From: Saposhnikovia divaricata
Taxonomy: Eukaryota > Streptophyta > Magnoliopsida > Apiales > Apiaceae
Assembly: GCA_036435485.1 (NCBI GenBank)
Contig: CM071600.1
Coordinates: forward strand, 112,336,046 to 112,400,045
DNA length: 64,000 bases
Reading direction: 5' to 3'
This document shows, piece by piece, positions 11,719 to 22,687 of this stretch. A model generated the notes under the pieces. The model did no database searches. It saw only the letters and a program-made list of their open reading frames with translations, and was not told where the DNA came from. A program made the position numbers and the translations under genes. The number at the start of each line of letters is the position of its first letter. The stretch's first letter is position 1.

Positions 11719-12989
11719 TCAAACATAATAGACTTTGAGGTTTGATGCGTGCCAAGTACGAGGCACCTCATTTCCTTCCAACGTCTCCAACTTGTACGAT
11801 CCACGTCCCAATGTTTGCTTGACCCGATACGGGCCCTCCCAATTTGGGGATAGCTTTCCCTTCTGTCCAACTCCAGATGCTTCAATCTTTCTAAGCACCA
11901 GGTCCCCCTGACGGAAGAACCTTTCTTTCACCCTTAGGTTATAGTAGAAAGAAGCTTTCTTCTGATGTTCAGTATTCCTAGCATGGGCTTCGTCCCTTAC
12001 CTCATCGATCAAGTCGAGGGCAAACCTCATTCCTTTTTCATTTGTGTCTGGTTCAAAAGCTTCAACCCATGGAGATACATGCATGATTTCCATGGGCACC
12101 ACAGCTTCAGCCCCATAGGCTAACATGAATGGGGTTTCACCAGTCGTCACTTTGCAGATGGTGCGATATGCCCAGAGTATGGGCAACAGCTCATCCATCC
12201 AAGTGTTCCTAGAACGTTCCACCCTTTTCTTAAGTCCATCAAGGATGATTCGATTAGCAACCTCAGCTCAATTCCATTTTCATCACAATAATCTCTAAAT
12301 TCTTTGTTATTGAATTGTAACCCATTGTCCGTAACTAGGATCCGTGGCATCCCGTACCTACACATGACATTCTCCCAGAAGAACTGCATGATTTGCTTGG
12401 TTGTGATTTTAGCCAAAGGTTTGGCCTCAATCCACTTTGTGAAGTAGTCAATAGCTACAACTAGAAACTTCCTTTGAGCAGTGGCCATAGGAAAGGGCCC
12501 AAGAATGTCCATCCCCCACATAGCAAACGGGATGGGGGAGCTAACGGATGTCAACATCTCTGGTGGTTGTCTAACCACTGGTGAATGCATCTTGCACCGA
12601 TCACACTTTTTCACATACTCTTTGGCATCAGCCATCATCTCAAGCCCATAGAATCCAAGCCTGACTATCTTGTGAGCTAGGGCCCTGCCCCCCAAGTGTT
12701 GTCCGAAAATTCCCTTATGGACCTCCTCAATAGCTGATTTGGCCTCTTCGGGCCTCAAACACTTTAGATACGGAATCACAAAAGATTTCTTGTAGAGTAT
12801 CCCTTCAATCAGAGCATACCTTAATGCTCTCACAGATAATTTTCGTGCCTCCATGGCATTAGTCGGGAGCCAACCAGTGTCGAGGTGTGCTTTTATGGGG
12901 TTTATCCAATATTCCCTCACCCCAATAGGTGCGACTAACTTTGAATCGATGGTAGGGGTTCTCAGAACTTGGAAGTAGACACTTCCAGA
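11719..12989 (-). pseudogene. Integrase of element G, with a deletion and frameshift
   Basis: Integrase would insert the cDNA in the nucleus. The zinc-binding HHCC module is present (HKGIFGQH then CDRC), followed by core motifs WGMDILGPF (first Asp) and VTDNGLQF (second Asp). Around 12260-12290, just before the third catalytic residue, a short stretch is missing: the sequence jumps from NGIELR into the region after the usual HPQ..GQ motif and changes frame. The C-terminal part then reads from 12222 (MERSRNTWMDELLPILWAYR) to 11719. The deletion joins at a repeated GAGGTT/GCTGAG-like sequence. It cannot make a working enzyme. Confidence 0.85.
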
Positions 12990-13889
12990 GTAATTCTCTA
13001 TCTCAGAGGAGGCAAACTTGGATAAGGCATCAGCCTTGGTGTTTTCCTCCCTCGGAATGTGCTCAATGTAGCACTCATCAAATTGAGTCATTACTGCCTT
13101 CACAAGCCTTAAGTATTTGGCCATGGTTTCATCCTTCACCTCAAACTCTCCATTGACTTGGGCCACAACTAGCCTTGAATCTCCACAAACTTTAAGATTC
13201 TTGACCCTCAGTACTCCTGCCAAACCAAGCCCAGCTATCAAAGCTTCATACTCTGCCTCATTATTGGTTGTTGGAAAGTCCAACTTCAAGGCGTATTCAA
13301 TCGTAAATCCATCAGGACTTTGTAGGACAAGACCTGCACCGCTTGTTTTTGTTTTCGATGCCCCATCAAAATAGAGCATCCAGAATTCCTTCTCTTCGAT
13401 CATAGGTTCTTTGTCTTCTTTATTGCCTTCCTGAGGTATCTTCTGCCCCCCGACTTCTTGGTTGTCAATGGTACATTCAACCACGAAGTCAGCAAGTGCC
13501 TGAGCTTTGATGGCCGTCCTTGTCTTGTACTTAATATCGAATTCTCCCAACTCAATTGCCCACTTAATGAGCCTACCACTGGCTTTAGGGCTGTGCAAAA
13601 TATTCCTCAATGGCTGTCCTGTAAGGACCTCAATCTTATGTGCCTGAAAATAGGGTCGTAGTTTCCTAGAAGTAGTTACCAATGCTAAGGCAAACTTCTC
13701 AATAGTGGAGTAGTTCAACTCTGCTCCGTGTAAAACTTTGCTCACATAGTATACAGGTTTCTGAACCTTGTTTTCCTCCTTTACCAGTACCGCACTCACA
13801 GCTTGACCTAAAATTGCCAAGTAAAGATAGAGGATTTCTCCCGTACTTGGCTTGGCCAACAGTAGGGCCTCAGACATATACTTTTTCAC
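12990..13889 (-). pseudogene. Dual RNase H of element G
   Basis: Two RNase H domains stand in tandem in one open frame that continues into integrase. The first (about residues 1-140) is the normal gypsy RNase H, but its usual first catalytic Asp is replaced (LYLAILGQAVSAVL). The second (about residues 168-300) keeps all acidic residues: Asp175 in YFDGAS, the NNEAEYEA glutamates, Asp237 in CGDSRL and Asp287 in TKADALSKF. A second, archaeal-type RNase H is a known trait of Tat elements. A stop directly upstream (near 13890) separates this frame from RT. Confidence 0.85.
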
Positions 13890-13950
13890 CTACTCAAAGG
13901 CCTCTTGGCTTTCTTCACTCCACTCAAAGTTTTTTACCTTCTTCAAGGTT

Positions 13951-14683
13951 TTAAAGAACGGCAAACACTTGTCCCCGGATTTGGAGATGAACCTCCCTAA
14001 CGCAGCAATCCTCCCGGTTAACTTCTGTACATTTTCTTATAGAACATGGTGGTTCCATGTCCAAAATAGCCTTGATTTTGTCGGGGTTGGCCTCAATTCC
14101 CCGTTTTGAGACCATAAGACCCAAAAATTTTCCAGACCCAACACCGAAAGCACACTTGGCCGGATTCAACATCATCTTATGGTGCCTCAACACTTCAAAT
14201 GCCTCGCGTAGGTGTTCAATGTGATCTGCCCTGTGTAGGCATTTCACTAGCATATCATCCACATAGACTTCCATAGTCTTTCCAATGAGATGAGCGAAAA
14301 TCTTCTTTACCAACTTCTGATATGTTAGCTCCTGCATTTTTCAGTCCAAAAGCCATGACCAGGTAACAATACACACCGAAGTCGGTGATAAAAGATACCT
14401 TAGGAATATCATCCTTATGCATCTTGATCTGATTATATCTACTAAAGCCATCCATGAAGCTTAACATCTCGTGCCCAGCCGTGGCATCTATCAACGTATC
14501 GATCCTTGGCAAGGGAAAACAGTCCTTTGGGCATGCGTCGTTTAGATCAGTGAAGTCTATACACATCCTCCACTTTCCATTAGCCTTCTTGACCATCACA
14601 GGATTGGCCAACCATTCCGGGAACTGGATTTCCTCAATGAACCCTGCCTCTAGGAGTTTGTCAACTTCCTGTTTTATGGCTTC
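13951..14683 (-). pseudogene. Reverse transcriptase of element G, frameshifted
   Basis: Copies element RNA into DNA inside the particle. The fingers and palm read from 14611 (WRMCIDFTDLNDACPKDCFP, then LSFMDGFSRYNQI). After a frameshift near 14340 the catalytic box MEVYVDDML is intact, followed by the LNPAKCAFGV segment. A second frameshift lies near 14035, before the connection to RNase H, and an in-frame stop near 14684 separates RT from the upstream protease frame. Confidence 0.88.
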
Positions 14684-15708
14684 TTACCTCTCAGGTGCGA
14701 AATTTCTTTTCTTTTGTTTCATTGTCTTTCGGTTTGGATCCACATTAAGGCTGTGTGTTATCAATTGGGGATCTATCCCTGGCATGTCAGCTGCTGTCCA
14801 CGCGAAGACGTCACTATTGTCTTTCAAGAAGGAGGTCAATTTGCTCTTCAAGGGGTCTTTCAAAGATGCCCCGATGTAAGTAACCTTCTTAGAATCTCCC
14901 AACTCCAAAGGTACGGGAAGCAAGTCCTCTGCTGGTTTTCCTCTCCGCTCTTCATTCTCTCGAACATCCATATCCTCGATTGGGAGGACCTGCCCCCCGG
15001 TTCCATCCGGCCTTAGTGCGGCCACATAACAACTCCTTGCCATCTTTTGATCCCCTTTCTCTTCTCCTACTCCATTTCTGGTTGGGAACTTAACCTTTAA
15101 ATGATAGGTAGAGGCAACTGCCTTGAAAGCATGTAGTCCCGTCCTACCTAGGATAGCATTGTATATGGATGTATCTTTGATAACCAAGAAATTTAACATC
15201 TGAGTAGCCTCCCATGGCTCCTGCCCTATAGTCATGGTTAGCTGAATTGTTCCCTCGACTTTCGACTCCACTCCGTTGAACCCATATATGGGCATGTTTG
15301 ATGATGCCAACTGAGACTCAGTATATCCCATTTTTAAGAAGGCATCATGAAACAGAATGTCACTAATGCTCCATTGTCAATCAAGACTCTCTTCACTTGG
15401 GAGTTGCCTATCACAGGTGAGATAACTAGGGGGTCATCATGGGGAAACTTCACCCCTTCAAGGTCCGAATCATCGAACCCAATTGAGACCTCCCTCTTTG
15501 CACGTTTTGGCGCTTCCCCTATAATGTGCATCACATCTCGTGCATACGCCTTTCTGGAATTTCTACTTGTCCCAGCCGCTGTTGGGCCACCAAAGATCAT
15601 GTTGATCACTGGCCCCCGGGGCTGTTGATTGCGGTTACGATCTTCATTATTCCTATCATAATCTCGCCTTGGGTTTCCCCGATCCCCATCTTTGCAGAAT
15701 TTATTCAA
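14684..15708 (-). pseudogene. Protease region of element G
   Basis: Aspartic protease that would cleave Gag-Pol. The active-site region reads RVLIDNGAL near 15370, followed within a few codons by a frameshift (about 15347); the second half restarts at 15331 (MGYTESQLAS) and carries the flap-side AILGRTGLHAFKAV motif. The tail leads toward RT with VFAWTAADMPGIDPQLITHS. Confidence 0.8.
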
Positions 15709-15722
15709 TTTTCCCTTGCGGA

Positions 15723-17419
15723 TTAAAAACTCATCTCATCTTTCAATTGTCTATAATCGTCGGTATCGTGTCCCACATCTTTATGGAACCGGCAGTACTG
15801 ATTCTTGTTTCTTTTCTCAGGATCAGTCCTTAGTGGCTTCGGCCATCTCACATCACTGTCTTTTTCTATCTTCATCAGGATTTGACTTCTTGGAGTGTTC
15901 AACCTTGCGTAGTCCGTAAATCTTTGCCTGGGACTCCCCTTCTTAGGGGCTGAATCAGAATCCCTGCCCGTGCACGGGTACTTATCTCTAGCATCATATT
16001 CCTGTTCCGACTTCCGCTTCTTAGAGTTGTCACCGTTTCCAGTGTTCCCCGTTCCTGACTCTTTCTTCAGACTATCTTCTGCCTTGATGTACTTGCTCGC
16101 CCTTTGTTGGAGCTCAACCATATTTTCAGGGGGATAATTAGCCAACGACATTTTAAAGTAAACATTCGAAGTCCCATTCTGCAACGCCACCATGGCTACC
16201 TTGTTCTCCAGGTTTGTAATGTTGAGCGTCTCCTTTGTGAATCGCTTGAGATAATCTCTGAGATTTTCGTTCTTTCCTTGTATCACAGTCGTGAGGGATG
16301 CAGAATCTTTTTCATGAATCCTTCCTCCTATGAACTGGCTAACAAAAGCATTGCTTAACTCTTTGAAAGAGGCAATGGAGTTTGGTGGTAGGCGGCTGTA
16401 CCAATGTTGTGCCATGCCCGCTAATGTTTAGGGAAACGCCCTACACTCCAAAGCATCGCTAGCAGGTTGTAGTAGTGGTGCATTATAGAACGTCCTTACA
16501 TGATTGGCGGGGTCTCCCGTTCCATCGTAAGCCTTTATGGTAGGCATCTTGAACTTTCATGATATGCGTGCATTCATCACCTCCTCAGTGAATGGAGGAG
16601 TTGGATCATCAGGATCTCCAAGTTGCATCAGGTCTTTAGGGTCGCCTCTGGGGATTTCGACCCTCATGTTTCCTCTTCTAGGGACCTCAGCCCTCCTCTC
16701 TCTCCTTAGGGTTCCTTCCAAATCAACAAAAGGAATTTCGCCCCCTGTTGTTGGTGGGGGTCGGCCCTGATTCTGCCTTTGTTGCTCCCGTTCTATGTTC
16801 TCCTTTAGTTTCTGGATCTTGGCCTCATGAGCCTTAATTTTTTCAACAGCTGTTAGATGGGGTCCATCATAAATTCTTCGTCGACCTTGCCCGATAGGTT
16901 CCTTACTTGGACGATGCCTCCTCGGGGGTTGATCTCTATCCTCATCTTCTGAGGATGTATCATCAGAGTACGGGCCAGAATAGTCGCGGTATTGGTGGCC
17001 TTGGTCGGAATAGTCGCGGTATTGGTGGCCTAAGTCGGGTCCTAAACCCCTGATGTAAGGTGGGTTGCACGGCTCGTGTATTTGGAGGGCATGACCACTT
17101 GGTCCGGCCTGGTATGGGGATAATTGGGCAACCCATATATCGGGTTCGTGCTTGCGGGGATCACAGTAGTAGAGATCTGAGCGATGGGTGGAGAGGACTG
17201 CCCTCCGAGAGGGGCGACCACCATCTGAAGGGGATTCGTCCCTTGAGTGGTGGGATTCGTCACTAAGGGTAACGACCCATGAGTTTGTGTTTCGGTTCCT
17301 TGAGGTTGAGTGGTTAGTGCTTGGGAATCCGTCCTTGGGGGTACCTATTCTCCAATTGAGGGTGCGGTGGTACTAGTAATAGTTTCAGAAAGTGTTGGTG
17401 TTCTCCGGGTGGTAACCAT
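15723..17419 (-). pseudogene. gag: Gag of element G
   Basis: The start is taken at the ATG at 17419 (MVTTRRTPTLSET), close behind the PBS. Stops near 17345, 17042 and 16430 and at least one frameshift break it. The capsid core is clear in 16415-15723 (MAQHWYSRLPPNSIASFKEL, then FIGGRIHEKDSASL), with a CCHC-like knuckle in QYCRFHKDVGHDTDDYRQL near 15750. The N-terminal third is Pro/Thr-rich and then highly charged (Arg/Asp), with a short duplicated stretch near 16990-17035. Confidence 0.82.
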
Positions 17420-17430
17420 GGTTGATATCC

Positions 17431-17450
17431 GGGTCCCACAGACGGCGCCA
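17431..17450 (-). other. Primer-binding site of element G
   Basis: On the minus strand it reads TGGCGCCGTCTGTGGGACCC, five bases from the LTR end. This TGGCGCCGTCTGTGGG type is common in Tat elements and differs from the tRNA-Asp type of A, B, E and F. Confidence 0.85.
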
Positions 17451-17455
17451 AATGT

Positions 17456-17967
17456 TGTGGAACGAAAAATAGGGTATATTTATTACGTATTTAATGCTAG
17501 GGTTTATGGAAGCTTCGAGCTTTAATGGCTGATCAAGTGTTTCGTGACTTAACTCGGGTCCTCACAAGAGGCCTACTTATCTTGAAAATATCAAGAATCA
17601 AGCCAATCAAAAACGTAGTTCTAGGTTGAAGGATCAGGTCCTTTATATAGGCATTCGTAGCCTTAGAGTTAGAGTAGGGTTTGGTATCTTGGTGGACAAG
17701 ATACCCACTCTAAGCCCGTTTCTGGATCCTTCCATGAGGAAGGCTAATTCGTATTGGACTCCTATGACTTGGGGATCACTCCTTAAAGAATTTGGATATC
17801 CATAGGAATTGATAACGGAGTCCTATTTTTGTTGATTTATCTAATTACGAAATTATTACCATAATTAGGGTTTTGGGCCTCACAATTGGGCTTTGACTTT
17901 GGACCAACCTAGGTTCATTCAATGTGTCATTAAATGTATTTCTAGGGCTTACTTTAAACACATATCA
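17456..17967 (-). repeat. 5' LTR of element G
   Basis: 512 bases, the partner of 7318-7829. On the minus strand it opens TGATATGTGTTTAAAG and closes CGTTCCACA, next to the PBS. Confidence 0.92.
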
Positions 17968-18739
17968 ATATTAATTATAATTTAATTATGCTATTTTACT
18001 AAATAAAATTGCTCATAGTTTTTAGAAAATTATAAATTAATGTTGCCCGTGATATTTCTAGAAAAATGAAAATTAGTTAGAAAAAATAGAAAGGATGATA
18101 CGTTTTAGTTGAAAAGGTAATCGGTTAATTATTAGTATTATAATATTATTATTTTATTTTTATTAAATAGAAATTTCCGTGATATAATTGGAAAAAGAAA
18201 GGTTTTAGTAAGAGAAAAGAAAAAAGGTAACGTGTTTTGGCTGAAAAAGGTAACCGTCCTTGATATAATTGGAAAAATAGAGATTTTAGTTAGAGAAAAG
18301 AGAAAATGTAATGTTTTTTGGCTGAAAAAGGTAATTGATTGACCGACCGACTAAACTTTTAATGTTTCGGCTTTTATATAATAGAATAGAAGTTAGATAA
18401 AATGTAAAAGATATTGTATTTTACCTAAAAAAGGAAATTATTTAGTTATTGAAAAATAGAAAAGGTAATATGTTTAACCTGAAAAAGGAAATTGATTAAT
18501 AAAGGAAAAAATTTAGGTAGATAAAATATAAAAGATATTGTATTTTACCTGAAAAAGGAAATTATTTAGTTATTGAAAAATAGAAAGGATACTATCTTTA
18601 ACTTGGAAAATAAAATTGATTAGTTAGTAGGATTGATTTTATCTGTACTTGAGTAAGGGTAAATAAGTAAAATCAATAGGTACCGTACCGACCGACCGAC
18701 CAAACTTTCAATGTTTCGGCCTTTATATAATAGTATAGA
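17968..18739 (-). mobile_element. Helitron-like sequence Y, right part with 5' end
   Basis: Non-coding and AT-rich. On the minus strand it starts TCTATACTATTATATAAA at 18739 and continues with GCCGAAACATTGAAAGTTT and a CGGTCGGTCGG run. A second, similar end near 18385 suggests that one copy is nested in another. It continues leftward in 5894-7317. Helitrons start with TC and leave no target duplication; the assignment rests on the terminal pattern alone. Confidence 0.4.
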
Positions 18740-19404
18740 CTAACTTATAACCCGTGCAATGCACGGGTTTCTTGTATTATGTTATAAATTTTATTTATTT
18801 AATAATTATATTTTTATATAATCATTATTTTTAATAATTTTTTAATTTTAATTTGATATAATTTAATATACTCATGTTTACGGATTATACTAATGTTTCC
18901 TTATCATAAACAACGCATATGATTTTTAATATATTTTATTAACAATTGAAAAATATGGTGTGATATTTTCGGGTATATACTAATGATTTTAAGATTTGTT
19001 GTAAATTAAAAAGATAACGTGTTTTAATTAGAAAGGAAATATTAATGATTGAAAGATATAATACGATTGATCTTTTCAGGTGTTTATAAAAGGTAATATC
19101 TTCAACTAAAAGTAAATGTGAAAAGGCCAATCGACTAATTACCATTAATTATATTATGTTATTATTTATTTTAGGTGTTTATAAAAGGTAATATATTCAG
19201 CTAAAAGTAAATGTGAAAAAGGCAATCGACTAATTACCATTAATTATATTATGTTATTATTTATTTTAGGTGTTATATTTTTCTTGAAAATTATGGTATG
19301 ATATTTTCGGGTATGTATTAATGATTGTAAGATTTGTTTTAAATTTAAAAGGTAATGTGTTTTAATTCGAAATAAAATATTAATGATCGAAAGATATGAT
19401 AACT
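18740..19404 (-). mobile_element. Helitron-like element X, 3' part with terminal hairpin
   Basis: On the minus strand X ends with a 10-bp stem hairpin (18769-18749), nine bases of spacer including TTAG, then the T that opens Y. This is the Helitron 3' layout (hairpin, then CTRR), although the last four bases are TTAG rather than CTAG. The interior has repeated AATCGACTAATTACCATTAA phrases and no ORF. Element A splits X; its other part is 63206-63939. Confidence 0.42.
18749..18769. repeat. Helitron-type terminal hairpin
   Basis: A perfect 10-bp stem, AACCCGTGCA facing TGCACGGGTT with a single A between (in practice a slightly larger loop). It is the only GC-rich spot in this AT-rich stretch. 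Confidence 0.7.
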
Positions 19405-20702
19405 TGATAAGTGGATTTCATATCCACTTGGAACGCTTCGTTTCGACTTAAATTGATTAATTTGGCCTCAAGTATGTGATAGTTTTGATTTGTTTTAGCA
19501 TGTTTGTGTAGGGTTACTATCTAAAGGATGGAAGTTACAAATGGCATATCTTATAGTGGATTGGAGTTAGAGAAGAATGGAATGGCAGCATGCAAGAGGA
19601 ACTAAGGCAAACGGAGAAAAAACGAGAATTGAAGCAGAAAACAACACTCGGCAGAAGCAGAGCGCGCGGGGGGGGGGGGGGAAATCGCTGGCAAAATTCT
19701 AGTTTGACTCTGAATTGGTTTTTTTGGGATTTCTTGTTGGAGAAGAATGTTGTGGCCTATATAAACACCTCATGACTTCAGAGAACGGACTTTTAACCTC
19801 GATAACACATGGAGAGAGCCTAATATGCACATCCGGGACTTTTCTTAACTCTATTACTCTAGTTTTATTATTATTCAGACCTTGTTTTATTATCATGTTT
19901 TCACTTGATCCCATGATGACGAACAGTTCGATTATGAACTAATCGTTGTCATGGGATTCTAACGGATTTATTTTTGGAGCTTTAGTGTCTTGATGCTTTA
20001 AAGATCTGTGTGTGACGTATATTGATATCCTCGTATGGTTGTGCTTAATTGTTAGATGCGTAGCTAACATCTAATCTGTTAATCTCTTGTGAAGCGAGAG
20101 TGGATCTTGAGATTTAGAACTTGCCATGCGAGCATAGGTTCATGATTGTTTACCAACATGATTCGTAGTGTAACTTGAACTATTTTACATTGCCCTATGT
20201 GATATTTATGGATAACTTGTGCTTAAACCGTTATGTTTTCAAATCTTATAGAGATATAGGGTCTAAACATAATTGGTGTCTACCCATTTTCTATCTCTTT
20301 TGTGGATGTATGAGTAGTTTGGTATTCGTATACTGAGAGGTAGCTTATACTTGTTTCGTGTTGTCCGATCAGATATCATAACCATTGCATATAGTGTTTA
20401 AAGGCGTCATATCTAAGCAAAGTATTTAATGAAGTTATGATCCCATGTTTTCTCTCACATAAGTAATTCGATTACAATTCTCGTTAGTTAATTAATACTT
20501 AGTTTTGAAATTTGCTTCTTAGTTAATTTTAGATAATTGAAAACCCAAAATTGTTACTTATCTTAGAAGTAAGTAAAAACCATACATTGTTGCATAAGTG
20601 CATTAGCTGAATTGAAACTTAACCCATATCTCTGTGGGAACGAACTTGATTTATATCTATATTACTTGTGACCACGTACGCTTGCGTGATTTTTTGCGAA
20701 CA
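19405..20702 (+). repeat. 5' LTR of element A
   Basis: 1,298 bp against 1,451 bp for the 3' LTR. The differences are a poly-G tract at 19667-19680 in place of a GC-rich stretch, and a deletion of about 126 bases filled by a short piece of gag-like sequence at 19819-19841. The tip carries an inverted repeat, AAGTGGAT facing ATCCACTT. Confidence 0.92.
19819..19841 (+). other. Gag-like filler patch in the 5' LTR of A
   Basis: 23 bases beginning CCTAATATGCACATCC are identical to gag of A at 21113-21135 and replace the part of the LTR present at 62214-62339 in the other copy. Confidence 0.8.
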
Positions 20703-20708
20703 AGTTTT

Positions 20709-20726
20709 TGGCGCCGCTGCCGGGGA
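20709..20726 (+). other. Primer-binding site of element A
   Basis: TGGCGCCGCTGCCGGGGA, six bases after the LTR end. It resembles the complement of the tRNA-Asp 3' end and is the same as in F and E. Confidence 0.88.
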
Positions 20727-20845
20727 TCATCGGTGTTTTATTTTTAGTTTATGTGTTTGTCATCAGTGGTCGTTAGACTTCACTAACTCGGATTGTTTAC
20801 TTACATATCTTGTTTGTTCGGTGTTTTTCAGGTACTTGAGCGTGT

Positions 20846-21235
20846 ATGTGAACACGTTCTCAAACTCATAAACTGGAAGACTTAGATCTAGTTACAGATA
20901 AAAGCGAAGAGGAAATTGAAACTACAGTAGAGATGGGTGATCGAGAAGCAGCAGAAACTAAGGCTTTGAAGGACTATTCTTAGCCGAAGATCAATGACAT
21001 CCAATCTAGTATTGTTAGACCAGCCATTGCAGCTAAAAACTTTGAAATCAAGCCTGGCACGATTCAGATGGTGCAGAATTCGGTTCAGTTTGGGGGTGCT
21101 CCAACGAAAGATCCTAATATGCACATCCGGGACTTCATCGAGATCTGTGACACTTTCAAGTTTAGTGCTGTGTCGGAAGATCCTGTCGAATTGAGACTTT
21201 TCCCATTCTCTTTGAGGGATAAAGCTAAGGGTTGG
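20846..21235 (+). pseudogene. gag: Gag of element A, N-terminal part
   Basis: The start ATG at 20846 is followed at once by TGA (20849-20851), and a second nonsense codon TAG lies in the same frame at 20981-20983. The reading is otherwise continuous and close to the Gag of E: IQSSIVRPAIAAKNFEIKPG and NMHIRDFIEICDTFK. The codon-2 stop is explained by C-to-T change when compared with E, whose frame begins MRTRSQ. The frame is cut at 21235 by insertion of B and resumes at 28676. Confidence 0.85.
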
Positions 21236-22549
21236 TGATAGAATGTATATTTATATATATTTTAAATGATTATATTCATCATATTTATTGTATTTTGCAT
21301 TTAATTGGATTTTTATTAATTAGATTTTAATGTTTTATTGTAGGAAGCAAGGAAATTCTAAACTTGGAAGGATTGGAGAATAAAGAGCTTAATTTGGAGA
21401 TTTATTAGAAGAAAATTCGGATTTGTTGGGCTGCATGCGCGTACTTCACTGTTTGGGCCATATCTCGAGTTCTAGAAGTCAGTATTGGACGATTCAATAG
21501 CCCACGCGAATATAATTAAATTATCTATCATTCTAAGATGGTCCATGTGTCATATTACAATTGGATCGGCCCAGAATTACTGGAGAAAATTCAACTACGA
21601 ATTTTCCTTGGAAACCAATTGAGTTTAGGAAACGTACTTGTAATTTTCTCAAGGCATTAAAATACTTTTATTAGAGACATATAAAACATCGGAGATTATT
21701 ATGATTATGGGGGATATACATACATACGTATAGAGAGACATACAGAGGGAGAGAGGGGAGCAAGACTTTTATTTTTCTTCTTGTGCAAAGATTGAAGATT
21801 TTCTTCTCTATTCTCAATAATAGATTAATTATGTGTTCTTATTATTATTTGTGTTTTGCTAGTTTAATTATGAGTGAGTAGATCTCTAATCTAGGGTTAA
21901 GTTGAACCCTAGATATGATTGATGTATGATTTTCCCAATCCCCCAATTTGATTATGTTATATGCTCTTGCTTATTGAGTTGTGTTTAATTAACTATTACA
22001 AGTCAGGCGTGATTTTCTGTATTGTTTGAACCAATATCTATTTATCAACGAAAGTTGGATTTAGATGGTTGTGATTTATCCAATAATGACATGAACTTCT
22101 CCATGAAAATAGGTAGAACGGATTGTTAGGAATTTAGGATGCTATGTTTAATGTCTCTGAATTGCATGATGCCATGAAAATAGGCTTGATTGTAAGTTAG
22201 AGAAGCCATTAATACTCGAAAGAGGTTATTGGTATTTATAGGACGCATCTTTCCTCTTGAGTAGTCATGATTAATTGGGGCGGGAAATCGTAATTGCATT
22301 TATTCATGCTGGTGGGGATACTTAATTCTAGATATTTTTAGTTAATTGATAAATAAACAGATTCGCCTTAGTATAATATTAGTTTAAAAATCTCAAAATT
22401 TTATTGTGTTACTTGCTTAGTTGAATCGAGTCAAGAATAACTAGTGATTGATACGTTTGTCTCTGTGGGATCGACTCTGACTTACCCTACTACATAGTTA
22501 GAAGGATTTGTTAGATTTATTATTTGATAGGCACACGACAGCCTTGTCA
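21236..22549 (+). repeat. 5' LTR of element B
   Basis: 1,314 bp, TG...CA. It carries a T-rich 3' half and short ATT repeats. A truncated third copy of this LTR lies inside C (32490-33724). Confidence 0.92.
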
Positions 22550-22555
22550 AATTTT

Positions 22556-22573
22556 TGGCGCCGCTACCGGGGA
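22556..22573 (+). other. Primer-binding site of element B
   Basis: TGGCGCCGCTACCGGGGA, a one-base variant of the tRNA-Asp-type PBS of A, E and F. Confidence 0.85.
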
Positions 22574-22687
22574 CAAAGCAGTGTTAGGTTAGTTACTTTT
22601 TGATTTAATTTAGCTAAGTCTTTGAGTTTAGTTGCTTCGGCTATTATTCCCTTGTTATTTGATCATTGTTTCTAGTGTTCTTGTTGC

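Larger units (their letters stand above)
7318..17967 (-). mobile_element. Element G: Tat-type Ty3/gypsy retrotransposon with antisense gene
   Basis: Both LTRs are 512 bp (7318-7829 and 17456-17967), differing at about eleven sites by eye. On the minus strand the order is 5' LTR, PBS, gag, protease, RT, RNase H, a second RNase H, integrase, then a plus-strand gene, a minisatellite, the PPT and the 3' LTR. The doubled RNase H and the antisense ORF near the 3' end are known hallmarks of the Tat lineage. Several frameshifts and stops make it inactive. It sits in Helitron-like DNA. A clean 5-bp TSD was not found (GTTAT on the left, ATATT on the right). Confidence 0.88.

Noticed and set aside
7313..17972. 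5-bp target duplication of element G
   Set aside because: GTTAT and ATATT do not match; both lie in AT-rich repeats and could have mutated, so no TSD is claimed.
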